From NCBI GenBank assembly GCA_902760805.1, contig CACWHY010000009.1, positions 1 through 64,000 of the forward strand: DNA of 64,000 nucleotides, written 5' to 3'. This stretch comes from Ruminococcus flavefaciens. Lineage in GTDB: Bacteria > Bacillota > Clostridia > Oscillospirales > Ruminococcaceae. Every line of letters starts with the position of its first letter. Position 1 is the stretch's first letter. Under the pieces are notes generated by a model. The model was given only the letters and a program-made list of their open reading frames with translations. It made no database searches and had not been told where the DNA came from. Made by a program: the position numbers and the translations under genes. This document shows, piece after piece, positions 17,872 through 26,374 of the stretch.

Positions 17872-20439
17872 TCAGTCGCTCTCCATGGTCCTTCGCATCT
17901 TCATATCGTCGTACTGCATCTTGGACATGAGCACCTTTCGGGGCTTTGCGCCCTCGCTGGGACCGATAACGCCCAGCTCCTCCAGCTCGTCCATGATACG
18001 GGCAGCTCTTGCGTAGCCCAGCTTCAGTTTTCTCTGGATCATGGATGTGGAGAGCTGGCCTGCATTGACAGCCACCTCCATCGCCCGCATAACGAAGTCC
18101 TCGTCAGTGCCGGGAGCAGCGCCGCTGTCAGAAATATCATCGCTGCCCTTAGTCTGGGGAGTGTAGCGCTCCACCTCGTCGATAACACCGGGATCGTACT
18201 CCTCCTGACCCTGCTCCTTGATGAAGCTGAGCGTGGCGTTGATATCCTTGGGCGAAGCGAAGCAGCCCTGAATTCTAAGGGGCTTGTTGATAGTGATCGG
18301 CATATACAGCATATCGCCGTTTCCAAGGAGCCTGTCAGCTCCGGCCATGTCGATGATGGTGCGGGAGTCCACCTGAGACTTTACCGCAAGGGCGATACGG
18401 CTTGGGATATTGGCCTTGATCAGACCGGTGATAACGTCGGTGGTAGGACGCTGAGTTGCTACAACAAGGTGCATACCTGCGGCACGTCCCATTTGAGCAA
18501 GGCGGCAGATGAAGTCCTCCACCTCCTTGCCGGCTACCAGCATAAGGTCGGCCAGCTCGTCGATGAAAATGACTATCTGGGGAAGCGGCTGCTCCTCCGG
18601 GTCGTCAGCGATCAGCTCATTGTAGGACTTCAGGTCGTTTGCGCCCATGTCAGCGAAGGTCTGGTATCTGCGCATCATCTCGTTTACAGCCCAATTGAGA
18701 GCTCCGGCAGCCTTTTGTGCTTCGGTAACTATCGGGATGAGCAGGTGAGGGATCCCCTGAAAGACCTTGAACTCAACGATCTTGGGGTCGATAAGGATAA
18801 GCCTTACCTCGCTGGGCTTGGCGTTATAGAGTATGCTCATGATGATAGAGCGGGTGCAGACCGACTTACCGGAGCCGGTGGTTCCGGCGATGATGACGTG
18901 GGGCATCTTGGTGATGTCACCCACGACTGCATTTCCGACTATATCCTTGCCCACAGCGAAGGCCAGCTTGCTCTTGGAGTCGCTGAATTCCTTGCTCTCA
19001 AGGATCTCACGGAGAGTTACCATGTCCTTGTGGTCGTTAGGCACCTCGATACCAACAACGGGCTTTCCGGGGACAGGCGAGATACGCACGCCGTCTGCGG
19101 CAAGGCTCAGGGCGATGTCGTCCTCAAGGCTCTTGATCTTTGAGACCTTTATGCCAACTCCCGGCTGCACCTCATATCGAGTGATAGAGGGACCACGGTA
19201 GATGTTCTTGATAGTGACCTCCACGCCGAAGCTGCGGAGAGTATTCTGGATAGCGTCGGCCTTTTCACGCATCTCAGCTGCGGCAACGGCGCTGTTGTGG
19301 CGGTTGTCGGGAAGAGCCAGCAGATCCATCGAGGGAAGTATGTACTCCGGCTCTGTCTTTTCGGGAACAGGTGCCGCCTCGATCTCCTCAGGCTGGGGAG
19401 AGGTCTCCCACGGGGGAAGGTCGTCCTCAGGGGGAGGGCTGTCTTTTCCGGCAGCCTTGGTGATAAGCTCCTCAAGAGCGATGTCGATCTCAGAGCCGCC
19501 GGTCTGCTCAGGTGCAGGCTCGGGAGCGCCGTTGATCACAACAGGGATCTCCTCCGTATCGAAGGACTCCACAGCCTCTCCGGGAAGGGGCACGTCCATA
19601 ACGAAGCCGTTCTCGTCAGCGAGGCCTCTCTTCCGTGTGGGCGGAGCCTGCTTTCTTCTGGGAGGCTGGCTGTTGGCAATGGCAATGGCCTCCTTGTCGG
19701 CCTCTAGGTCGTCTTCCTCCTCGTATTCCTCGTCAAGCTCATCGTCGTCTGCGAAGCCCTCCTCGAAATCGCCCCCCATGATCAGGCTGTGGAAGCCCAT
19801 AAGACAGCGTCCCAGGAACTTGAATGGACGTGTGAGAGTCTCAAAAAACTGGATGATGCCCTGACCGGTCAGCAGGAGTATGAACACGAAAAACAGCAGT
19901 ATGGTGATGATCTTTGCGCCCACTCCGCCGAAAACGCTCAGCAGAGGTCCGCCGATCACGATGCTGACTACTCCTCCGCCTTCAAGGCGAGTGCCGTCCC
20001 TGAACAGAGCGGCGATGTGGTGGAGCTTGGTACCGGGGAGGTACCCCACGCCGAAGACCTGCACCGCTGCACTGAACAAAAACATAAGCGCAACACCGGC
20101 AAATGTTCGGCCGGTAACGTTGTCCGGGCTCTTCTCAAGGCCGATCAGTATCGACGTGTAGATGAGTATTATGGGAACGAAGAACACCGCTATGCCGAAG
20201 CAGCCCAGCAGGAATTTATGTACGGCGTGCCAGCCGGCTGTGCCGGGGATCAGCGCCATGAGCGCCGTGAGGACTCCCAGGCTGAACAGGATCACCGACC
20301 AGACACGGTTTGCGTCCTCGCCCTCATAGCCCCGGAAGACCACCTCCCGGATAACGGTCTCTTCCTCCTTAGGAGCAGCGGCAGCTCCCCTTTTCTTGGG
20401 AGCCTCCGCCTCTTTTTTCTTTTTCTTCTTTTCTGCCAT
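17872..20439 (-). CDS. ftsK: FtsK/SpoIIIE DNA translocase
   Basis: This is the septal DNA pump that moves chromosomes through closing or sporulation septa. The 855-residue protein has a basic start, four N-terminal transmembrane helices, an acidic linker and the motor. The Walker A GTTGSGKS, Walker B VIFIDELADLM and a C-terminal winged-helix gamma domain (SMIQRKLKLGYARAARIMDELE) are visible. The ATG at 20439 is preferred because GGAGG lies 6 bases upstream; a TTG at 20451 would overlap that site. It stands 18 bases after tepA, a neighbourhood also seen in Bacillus. Confidence 0.96.
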   Translation of the reverse strand: MAEKKKKKKEAEAPKKRGAAAAPKEEETVIREVVFRGYEGEDANRVWSVILFSLGVLTALMALIPGTAGWHAVHKFLLGCFGIAVFFVPIILIYTSILIGLEKSPDNVTGRTFAGVALMFLFSAAVQVFGVGYLPGTKLHHIAALFRDGTRLEGGGVVSIVIGGPLLSVFGGVGAKIITILLFFVFILLLTGQGIIQFFETLTRPFKFLGRCLMGFHSLIMGGDFEEGFADDDELDEEYEEEDDLEADKEAIAIANSQPPRRKQAPPTRKRGLADENGFVMDVPLPGEAVESFDTEEIPVVINGAPEPAPEQTGGSEIDIALEELITKAAGKDSPPPEDDLPPWETSPQPEEIEAAPVPEKTEPEYILPSMDLLALPDNRHNSAVAAAEMREKADAIQNTLRSFGVEVTIKNIYRGPSITRYEVQPGVGIKVSKIKSLEDDIALSLAADGVRISPVPGKPVVGIEVPNDHKDMVTLREILESKEFSDSKSKLAFAVGKDIVGNAVVGDITKMPHVIIAGTTGSGKSVCTRSIIMSILYNAKPSEVRLILIDPKIVEFKVFQGIPHLLIPIVTEAQKAAGALNWAVNEMMRRYQTFADMGANDLKSYNELIADDPEEQPLPQIVIFIDELADLMLVAGKEVEDFICRLAQMGRAAGMHLVVATQRPTTDVITGLIKANIPSRIALAVKSQVDSRTIIDMAGADRLLGNGDMLYMPITINKPLRIQGCFASPKDINATLSFIKEQGQEEYDPGVIDEVERYTPQTKGSDDISDSGAAPGTDEDFVMRAMEVAVNAGQLSTSMIQRKLKLGYARAARIMDELEELGVIGPSEGAKPRKVLMSKMQYDDMKMRRTMESD

Positions 20440-20457
20440 AGTTTCCTCCAAATTGTT

Positions 20458-21168
20458 CTACTGCGGATCCGGGTATCTTCCTCCGGATCTCTCTATCATA
20501 TGGTACAGAGCCTCCAAAGCGTCGCTGAGGCCGCCGAGACTGTCGATAAGTCCCACCTCAACTGCACGGGCTCCCTCAAGAATAGTTCCAACGTCCATGA
20601 CCAGCTCCTCAGTGTTCATCAGAAGGCTTCTCAGCTCCTCCTGACGGATCCTGCTGTTGTCCGTGATGAAGGCCACGATCCTGTCCTGGATCCTGTCGAA
20701 GTAGGAAAAGCTCTGAGGAACTCCCAGCACAGTTCCGCTTGAACGCACAGGGTGGATCGTCATTGAGGCCGAGGGCACGATGAAGGACCGCTTTGCACTT
20801 ACCGCTAGAGGAACACCGATCGAGTGTCCTCCGCCCACCACCAGCGAAACTGTGGGAGTTTTCATGCCGGCGATAAGCTCTGCGATAGCAAGCCCCGCCT
20901 CCACATCTCCGCCGACTGTGTTCAGCACGATGAGCAGCCCCTCAACGCTCCGATCCTGCTCTATGGCAACCAGCGCCGGGATGATGTGCTCATATTTGGT
21001 GGTCTTGTTCTGCTCAGGAAGGACGTAGTGTCCCTCCACCTGCCCAACGATGTTCAGGCAGTGGATAAGGTGCTTTGAATCAGACGAAAGGCTCTGGCCG
21101 TTTTTTTCAGCCAGCTCCGCCTTTTCAAGAGCCTCCTGCACATCGGAACGGGTATTTTCACTGTTCAT
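20458..21168 (-). CDS. tepA: ClpP-class serine protease, TepA-like
   Basis: This 236-residue protein has the Clp/crotonase fold. LNTVGGDVEAGLAIAELI is followed by GGGHSIGVPLA, where the Ser would be the nucleophile, and MTIHPV supplies the His. It matches TepA-like proteins placed next to ftsK/spoIIIE. TepA has been linked to protein export in Bacillus, but substrates here are unknown. GGAG precedes the ATG. It is the first gene behind the promoter at 21238-21266. Confidence 0.88.
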   Translation of the reverse strand: MNSENTRSDVQEALEKAELAEKNGQSLSSDSKHLIHCLNIVGQVEGHYVLPEQNKTTKYEHIIPALVAIEQDRSVEGLLIVLNTVGGDVEAGLAIAELIAGMKTPTVSLVVGGGHSIGVPLAVSAKRSFIVPSASMTIHPVRSSGTVLGVPQSFSYFDRIQDRIVAFITDNSRIRQEELRSLLMNTEELVMDVGTILEGARAVEVGLIDSLGGLSDALEALYHMIERSGGRYPDPQ

Positions 21169-21237
21169 GGTATCACGCTCCCGAAAAAAAGTCTACGGGA
21201 ACAGTATTGCCGTTTTTCACGAGCGTATACATATTTT

Positions 21238-21266
21238 ATTATATACTATATTAAAGGCAAAGTCAA
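21238..21266 (-). promoter_or_regulatory. Sigma-A promoter of the tepA-ftsK...ispH run
   Basis: TTGACT (21261-21266) and a perfect TATAAT (21238-21243) are separated by 17 bases on the minus strand, about 70 bases before tepA. No comparable promoter was seen between tepA and ispH, so this may drive thirteen genes. Confidence 0.85.
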
Positions 21267-21279
21267 GGGCGCAGGGTAC

Positions 21280-21312
21280 AAAAAAGCTCCCCTGCTTTTA
21301 CAGGAGAGCTTT
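21280..21312 (-). terminator. Terminator of LRR-dockerin gene
   Basis: An imperfect stem (AAAGCTC-CCTG with CAGG-GAGCTTT) is followed by six T on the minus strand, just past the dockerin gene stop. Confidence 0.88.
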
Positions 21313-21318
21313 GGGTCG

Positions 21319-22206
21319 TTAAATGTCAGCGGAGGTCAGGGGGAGCGTATCCGGCTTGACCAGACCTGCATCTATCATCATGATCACAAGGGCATCCTTG
21401 CCGGTTATTCCGCTGGTGCCGTTGTCCAGAACGTCTGCGGCCAGCAGAGCCTTTTCCGACAGGGGATATTTCTTCGGAAGAGCGCTGTACTGGAGGATCG
21501 CAACAGCATCGTTCAGGTCGATCTTGCCGTCCTCGGTCACGTCGCCGTAGGTGAAGTTTCCGGGAGTCTCGCCCAGGGATTCAAAATTGTAGCCGTACTT
21601 TTCAGCGTATGCTTGGGCAGTGGAGCCTTCATAGCCACGGATAATGCCGGAATACAACGCAGCCTCATCCGGCTCATTAGAAATCATATACTCAACTCTG
21701 CAATCTGGGTTCAGTATCGTGATCGACTTTAGGCTTTCACATCCTTGGAACGCTCTGGCATGGACCCACGTTACAGACTTAGGTATAGTAATAGATTCAA
21801 GACTACTGCATGATAAGAACATATCAGGTGCCAACTCTTTAAGATTTTCTGAAAGAGTTATTGACACAAGACCTTTGCAGCCAGCAAACGCACACTCATC
21901 AATAGCTACAATGGAATCTGACATCGTTACCGATGTTATCTTATCTCTGTTCTCACAACCATTAAAAGCATACATTCCGATAGCAGTTATAGGCACACCG
22001 TTTACCTCAGCTGGAATAACAATATCGCCCACTGAGTTTTCATTTCCATAGACTACATAGTGATCCCCATAATCCCACAGCTCAAATTTTAGTGTTTCTT
22101 CCTCCGCAAAGGAAGTCATCGCCGGCGCAGCAAACTGAACCGCCGGGAGAGTTCCTCCCATGACAAGAACTGATAGAGCTCCGGCAATAAGTTTATTGAT
22201 TTTCAT
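21319..22206 (-). CDS. Leucine-rich-repeat (BspA-type) dockerin protein
   Basis: This 295-residue secreted protein has a signal peptide (about 1-35), then BspA-type leucine-rich repeats (ITAIGMYAFNGC, IVAIDECAFAGC, LKELAPDMFLSC, WVHARAFQGC). A C-terminal dockerin of about 74 residues starts at YGDVTEDGKIDLNDAV. It would place a binding module rather than an enzyme on a cellulosome. The ATG at 22206 follows AAAGGGG; a TTG two codons earlier is less likely. The repeat-coding part (about 21640-22060) is visibly more AT-rich than the dockerin-coding end, suggesting domain acquisition. Ligand unknown. Confidence 0.88.
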   Translation of the reverse strand: MKINKLIAGALSVLVMGGTLPAVQFAAPAMTSFAEEETLKFELWDYGDHYVVYGNENSVGDIVIPAEVNGVPITAIGMYAFNGCENRDKITSVTMSDSIVAIDECAFAGCKGLVSITLSENLKELAPDMFLSCSSLESITIPKSVTWVHARAFQGCESLKSITILNPDCRVEYMISNEPDEAALYSGIIRGYEGSTAQAYAEKYGYNFESLGETPGNFTYGDVTEDGKIDLNDAVAILQYSALPKKYPLSEKALLAADVLDNGTSGITGKDALVIMMIDAGLVKPDTLPLTSADI

Positions 22207-22238
22207 GAACAATGCCCCTTTCGTATGTCATTTACTTA

Positions 22239-22267
22239 ATTATACCAGCTTCCGGCCAAATATTCAA
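22239..22267 (-). promoter_or_regulatory. Promoter of LRR-dockerin gene
   Basis: TTGAAT (22262-22267) and a perfect TATAAT (22239-22244) are separated by 17 bases on the minus strand, about 33 bases before the start codon. Confidence 0.75.
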
Positions 22268-22342
22268 GCCGCCGTGAAAATCTTGTTGACTTGCACAACC
22301 CCCTCCCCCAAGACCCGGCACACTGCACAAGGTGTCCCGGAA

Positions 22343-22363
22343 ATGCACTTTGGTGCATATAAT
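22343..22363 (+). promoter_or_regulatory. Palindrome overlapping a -10 box before the DUF3343 gene
   Basis: ATGCAC (22343-22348) and GTGCAT (22353-22358) form a perfect 6-base inverted repeat. Its last T is the first base of a plus-strand TATAAT (22358-22363). A protein bound here would cover the -10, so it is a candidate operator; no clear -35 is visible. Confidence 0.45.
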
Positions 22364-22419
22364 AAACCGTACCCCTAAGCCTGCTGAACTGCGCAGCTCC
22401 GAAAGTCAGGGGTGATCAT

Positions 22420-22644
22420 TTGACTTATGTAATTGCGGCAATGCCCTCCTACACCTATGCTGTCAAGGCAAAGCGGCTGCTGACAGCCGGAGGGTATCCC
22501 TGTGAGATACAACGCAGCGGCTCTTCCTCTGAGGGCTGCGGCTGGGAGCTCCGTATCGGAGGAGACTCCAGAAGGGCTCTGGATCTGCTGAAAAGCCGCA
22601 GGATCCCGTTCAGCCTCTCCGGAGGTGATGAAGAATGGAGCTGA
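22420..22644 (+). CDS. DUF3343 small protein (putative Se/S carrier-like)
   Basis: This 74-residue protein resembles DUF3343 proteins, which are usually found beside a cysteine-desulfurase-like enzyme in selenium or sulfur metabolism. It starts at TTG 22420, supported by AGGGGTGATCA directly upstream. The first residues (TYVIAAMPSYTYAVKAKRLL) fit the family. It overlaps the desulfurase-like gene by 10 bases, so the two are coupled. No selD or other selenium gene is seen in the window. Confidence 0.78.
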   Translation: MTYVIAAMPSYTYAVKAKRLLTAGGYPCEIQRSGSSSEGCGWELRIGGDSRRALDLLKSRRIPFSLSGGDEEWS

Positions 22645-23756
22645 TAAACTTCGACAACGCCGCCACCACCTTCCCCAAGCCGCCATCTGTCATACGGGCC
22701 GCTCAGGAGGCGGCTCAAACTCTTGGGGGAAACGCCGGACGGGGCGGCCACGCTCTTGCCATGCGCTCCTCTGAGGCGGTCTTCTCGGCAAGAGAGACCG
22801 TGGCGGAGCTCTTCGGGGCTGCGCCGGAAAACGTGGTCTTCACATCCAACTGCACCCTCGCCCTAAATCTGGCCATACACGGCATCATGGCAGGAGGCGG
22901 CCACCTGATCATCAGCAGCCTTGAGCACAACTCGGCGGCTCGTCCGGCGGCGGCTCTGGCAAAGGATGGCCGGATCTCGCTTTCTGTGGCACAAGTCTTC
23001 CCCGATGACGACCGCACTGTGGAGAGCTTCCGGCGGCTCATCCGCAGCGACACAAAGGCTGTGGTCTGCACCATGGCCAGCAACGTCACCGGCCAGATCC
23101 TGCCGATCCGCAGGATAGCCGAGCTCTGCAAAAACCGGGGGATCTGCCTTATCGCAGACGGCGCACAGGCCTGCGGAGTCCTTGATGTGAAGCTGGAGGG
23201 GATCAATATCCTCTGCACAGCCGGCCACAAGGGGCTCTACGGGCTGTCCGGCACAGGGCTTCTGGTCAGCGACGGGAAATTCCCCATAAAGCCGCTGATC
23301 CAAGGGGGCACAGGCACCTCATCCTCAAGCCTTATGCAGCCTACACTGCTGCCGGAAGCGCTGGAGAGCGGCACCCTGAATATCCCCGGGATCATGTCAC
23401 TGAAGGCCGGCGTGGATTTTCTCCGCAGCAAGGGGATCCCCAGGATCCTCGCCCATGAGGAGGAGGTCTGCCGGGTATTCATGGAGAAGCTGAAAAGCGT
23501 TCCCAAGGTGCAGATCTATCGCAGCCCCAAGGCCGGCTACGTCCCGATCGTTTCATTCAATGTGGAAAACCTGCCGCCGGAGAAGGTCTCGGCTGCACTT
23601 TCGGAAAAAGGCTTCTGTCTCAGGGCAGGGCTCCACTGTGCCCCGCTCGCCCACTCCTCAAACGGCACAAAGTCCGGCACTGTGCGGTTTTCGCCCTCGG
23701 TCTTCAGCCGCCCTCAGGACGCCGTGAGACTTGCAAAAACGGTAAAAGAATTGTGA
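22635..23756 (+). CDS. Class V aminotransferase, cysteine-desulfurase-like
   Basis: This PLP enzyme of 373 residues resembles cysteine desulfurases and selenocysteine lyases. It opens with INFDNAATTFPKP. It has the GNAGRGGHALA and FTSNCTLALNLAI segments and the PLP lysine in TAGHKGLYG. A late RAGLHCAPLAH segment carries the cysteine expected at the active-site loop. With DUF3343 upstream it probably mobilises sulfur or selenium from cysteine or selenocysteine. The neighbours do not include an Fe-S scaffold gene. Confidence 0.88.
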   Translation: MELINFDNAATTFPKPPSVIRAAQEAAQTLGGNAGRGGHALAMRSSEAVFSARETVAELFGAAPENVVFTSNCTLALNLAIHGIMAGGGHLIISSLEHNSAARPAAALAKDGRISLSVAQVFPDDDRTVESFRRLIRSDTKAVVCTMASNVTGQILPIRRIAELCKNRGICLIADGAQACGVLDVKLEGINILCTAGHKGLYGLSGTGLLVSDGKFPIKPLIQGGTGTSSSSLMQPTLLPEALESGTLNIPGIMSLKAGVDFLRSKGIPRILAHEEEVCRVFMEKLKSVPKVQIYRSPKAGYVPIVSFNVENLPPEKVSAALSEKGFCLRAGLHCAPLAHSSNGTKSGTVRFSPSVFSRPQDAVRLAKTVKEL

Positions 23757-23783
23757 CAAAATAAGTAAATTTGAAAAAAACTA

Positions 23784-23811
23784 TTGAAATTATCTCATTT
23801 TGTGGTACAAT
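23784..23811 (+). promoter_or_regulatory. Promoter of cdaA-cdaR
   Basis: TTGAAA (23784-23789) and TACAAT (23806-23811) are 16 bases apart, with a TG one base before the -10 (extended -10). The start codon is 87 bases downstream. Confidence 0.75.
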
Positions 23812-23841
23812 ATTATTATAGCGGACTGCGCATTCAGCCCG

Positions 23842-23862
23842 GAGGGAGCCGATTGCTCCCTC
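23842..23862 (+). other. Stem-loop in the cdaA leader
   Basis: GAGGGAGC (23842-23849) and GCTCCCTC (23855-23862) form a perfect 8-base-pair stem with a 5-base loop in the 5' untranslated region. It lacks an immediate T run, so it is not a simple terminator. It may stabilise the mRNA or act in attenuation. Confidence 0.55.
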
Positions 23863-23897
23863 TTACATAAGATCTTTTAACGGAAGGAAGTGAGCAG

Positions 23898-24782
23898 ATG
23901 CCGTCCCTGCATGACATAAAATACGCCTTTTTCAGCCTTATCAGCACCCTCGAATTTCGTGACATAATCGACGTAGCTGTGCTGGCTTACATAATGTATC
24001 TGCTCCTGAAGCTGATCCGTGAGACCAGAGCCGGTCAGCTGGTGAAGGGCATCCTTCTCCTGATCGCCGGATACTTCCTCAGCAGCCTTTTGAAGCTGAA
24101 GATCATGAAGTACATCCTTGCTCAGGCGCTGGACATCGGCCTTATCGCTATGCTGATACTCTTCCAGCCGGAGCTCAGACGTGCCCTGGAAAAATTCGGC
24201 CGAACAAAACTTGGCCTTAACCTGCTGGGCTTCGGACAAAGCGCCGGCGAGCTCTCCCAAAAATGGGACGGCGCTATCGAGGCCATATGCGACTCATGCG
24301 TGGAGCTCTCGGCAAGCGCTACCGGCGCCCTCATAGTTGTGGAGCGCCAGGTGAGACTGGGCGAACAGATCGAGACCGGCACGATCCTCAATGCGACCCC
24401 CAGCAAGGAGGTCTTCGGAAACATCTTCTACCCGAAAACTCCCCTCCACGACGGCGCCGTCATCATGCGTGACGGAGTGATACTCGCCGCCGCCTGCTTC
24501 CTGCCGAAGCCCCAGAACGACGCTATCATCAACAAAAAACTGGGCTCACGCCACCGTGCCGCTATCGGCATGAGCGAGAACTCAGACGCCGTGGTGATCG
24601 TTGTTTCCGAGGAGACCGGCCAGATCTCAGTGGCCATGAACGGCGTCCTCACAAGAGACTACACCCGTGACAAGCTGGAGGACCTCCTGCGGAAGGAGAT
24701 CTTCGCAACTGCCGCAGCAGATAACAGCACTGACGACAAAAAGGGCTTGTCCTCTGTTTTCAAAAGGAGGAAGAAGAAATGA
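23898..24782 (+). CDS. cdaA: Diadenylate cyclase CdaA
   Basis: CdaA makes the second messenger c-di-AMP from two ATP. The 294-residue protein has three N-terminal membrane helices, then the DAC domain with the catalytic DGAVIM motif and GSRHRAAIG (RHR motif), ending in a lysine-rich tail. It starts at ATG 23898 behind GGAAG. It overlaps cdaR by 4 bases. In many Firmicutes glmM follows this pair, but here the operon ends after cdaR. Confidence 0.96.
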   Translation: MPSLHDIKYAFFSLISTLEFRDIIDVAVLAYIMYLLLKLIRETRAGQLVKGILLLIAGYFLSSLLKLKIMKYILAQALDIGLIAMLILFQPELRRALEKFGRTKLGLNLLGFGQSAGELSQKWDGAIEAICDSCVELSASATGALIVVERQVRLGEQIETGTILNATPSKEVFGNIFYPKTPLHDGAVIMRDGVILAAACFLPKPQNDAIINKKLGSRHRAAIGMSENSDAVVIVVSEETGQISVAMNGVLTRDYTRDKLEDLLRKEIFATAAADNSTDDKKGLSSVFKRRKKK

Positions 24783-26098
24783 GCCTGAACAAACTCAGGG
24801 ACAGCCTGATGAAAAACAACTTCTCGCTGGCTTTGCTTGCCATACTGCTGGCAATATTGGTATGGTTCATCATCTCGATGACCCAGTACCCGTCAGTTCA
24901 GAAGACCATCGCAAATATCCCCCTTTCCACTGATATAACTGACTCTGTGGCTGAGTCCAACGGCCTGAGCGTCATCTCCTGCAATGTCGAGGAGGTCACA
25001 GTCGAGCTGCTGGGAAGCCGTACTACCGTGGGCAACCTGAACAACGAAAACCTTGTGGCCTACATCGATGCTGACTCAGTCTCCTCAACAGGTACAAAAA
25101 ACCTCACTATTAAAATCAGGAGCACCAACGGCGTCAACTTCGAGGTGAAAAATATCTATCCCTCATCCGCTACGGTGGTCTTCGATAAAATGGACACCAA
25201 GGAGTTCCCTGTTTTGGCCAAGATCCCCAACGTCACTGTTGTGGAGGGCAAAGCCATAAACTCCGATGACGTTACCTGCGAGCCCGATGTGGTGCGGATC
25301 ACCGGCCCTTCCGCTCAGCTGGATAAGATCGCTAAGGTGTATGCTGTTTCCAACAAGACCAACAGCCTTGACACCTCCTATGTCCTGCCAAGTGACGAGG
25401 TGCAGCTTTACACTGAGGACGGCTCGATCATCGAACAATCCTCTCTGCTGAAGCTGAGCACCGCCAATTTCAGCATAAATATCCCCGTGCGCACCCAGAA
25501 GACCGTTCCCTTGACTGTGGGCATAACCAACGCTCCAAGCACCTTCGACCAGAGCTGCATCAAGTTCAACCTTTCTGCTGACTCGGTAGTTCTGGCTACG
25601 AATAACAGCTCCACGGAGCTGCCGCAAAATCTGGAGATCGGCAAGGTGGCTCTCAGCGACCTTACACCGGACTTCACCAAGACCTTCTCACTGAGCAATG
25701 TTCTTGGCGAGAACGGCGAGCTGATAAATATGTCGGATCTGGAGACAGTTACCGTTTCTATCGACTCAGATGGACTTTCCACCATGGATCTGACCCTGGA
25801 TAAGGGCAGGATCACCACCAGCAATATCCCCGACAGTTCCTACACCTACAACGTCATGACCAGCAAGCTGCCGATCACAGTGGTGGGTCCCAAGGACGTT
25901 ATCGGCGACATCACCGCCGAGGACATCGTGGGCGATGTGAACTTGCTCAACGCAGAGATAACCACCGACCAGATCACGCTCCCTGTAACCTTCTCATGTC
26001 TCAAGCACGACAACGTTTGGGTAGTGACCAACGCAAGAGTTACGATCGAGCGAACTAAGTCTGAGTCCACCACCACCTCACCTGCACCAAGCAACTGA
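24779..26098 (+). CDS. cdaR: YbbR-domain regulator of CdaA
   Basis: CdaR is the extracytoplasmic partner that modulates CdaA. The 439-residue protein has an N-terminal membrane anchor (about residues 16-35) and then several YbbR repeats. These are recognisable from ANIPLSTDI, FPVLAKIPNVTV, VPLTVGITN and LPITVVGP. The C terminus is a Ser/Thr-rich tail. Its ATG overlaps the cdaA stop (ATGA), indicating translational coupling. A terminator follows 8 bases after the stop. Confidence 0.93.
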   Translation: MSLNKLRDSLMKNNFSLALLAILLAILVWFIISMTQYPSVQKTIANIPLSTDITDSVAESNGLSVISCNVEEVTVELLGSRTTVGNLNNENLVAYIDADSVSSTGTKNLTIKIRSTNGVNFEVKNIYPSSATVVFDKMDTKEFPVLAKIPNVTVVEGKAINSDDVTCEPDVVRITGPSAQLDKIAKVYAVSNKTNSLDTSYVLPSDEVQLYTEDGSIIEQSSLLKLSTANFSINIPVRTQKTVPLTVGITNAPSTFDQSCIKFNLSADSVVLATNNSSTELPQNLEIGKVALSDLTPDFTKTFSLSNVLGENGELINMSDLETVTVSIDSDGLSTMDLTLDKGRITTSNIPDSSYTYNVMTSKLPITVVGPKDVIGDITAEDIVGDVNLLNAEITTDQITLPVTFSCLKHDNVWVVTNARVTIERTKSESTTTSPAPSN

Positions 26099-26105
26099 TA
26101 AAGAC

Positions 26106-26142
26106 CAGCCGCAATGGATTCCCCTGCGGCTGTTTCTTTTTT
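26106..26142 (+). terminator. Terminator of cdaA-cdaR
   Basis: CAGCCGCA (26106-26113) pairs with TGCGGCTG (26125-26132) and is followed by TTTCTTTTTT. Confidence 0.9.
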
Positions 26143-26300
26143 CCACCTTTTTACCCACATTTTGCAGAAGCAGATCATCTTCCCCTCTTTACGCCCAGTT
26201 GATTTGTTGTCAGATCATACAGTTTTATTACCAAATTTCTGTAATTTCAGCTGATCTTCACAAGCGTTCACAGAATGTTAACAAAAAAGCTACAGTATCG

Positions 26301-26309
26301 TGATATAAT
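26301..26309 (+). promoter_or_regulatory. Extended -10 promoter of the three-module dockerin gene
   Basis: TGATATAAT gives a perfect -10 (26304-26309) with an upstream TGn. No convincing -35 is present at 17 bases, so the extended -10 or an activator may compensate. The start codon is about 66 bases downstream. Confidence 0.6.
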
Positions 26310-26374
26310 GTGTTATACGCCATAAACCTATCTATCATGAAAATTTCAATTTATCAGAGAGGATGATCTTTATC

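Noticed and set aside
17866-19143. Long plus-strand open frame of 425 codons
   Set aside because: It is antisense to ftsK, whose reading frame carries all conserved motifs; the antisense translation is low-information and leucine/valine rich.
23842-23862. Stem-loop read as a terminator before cdaA
   Set aside because: No T run follows the stem, and cdaA lacks another promoter downstream of it.
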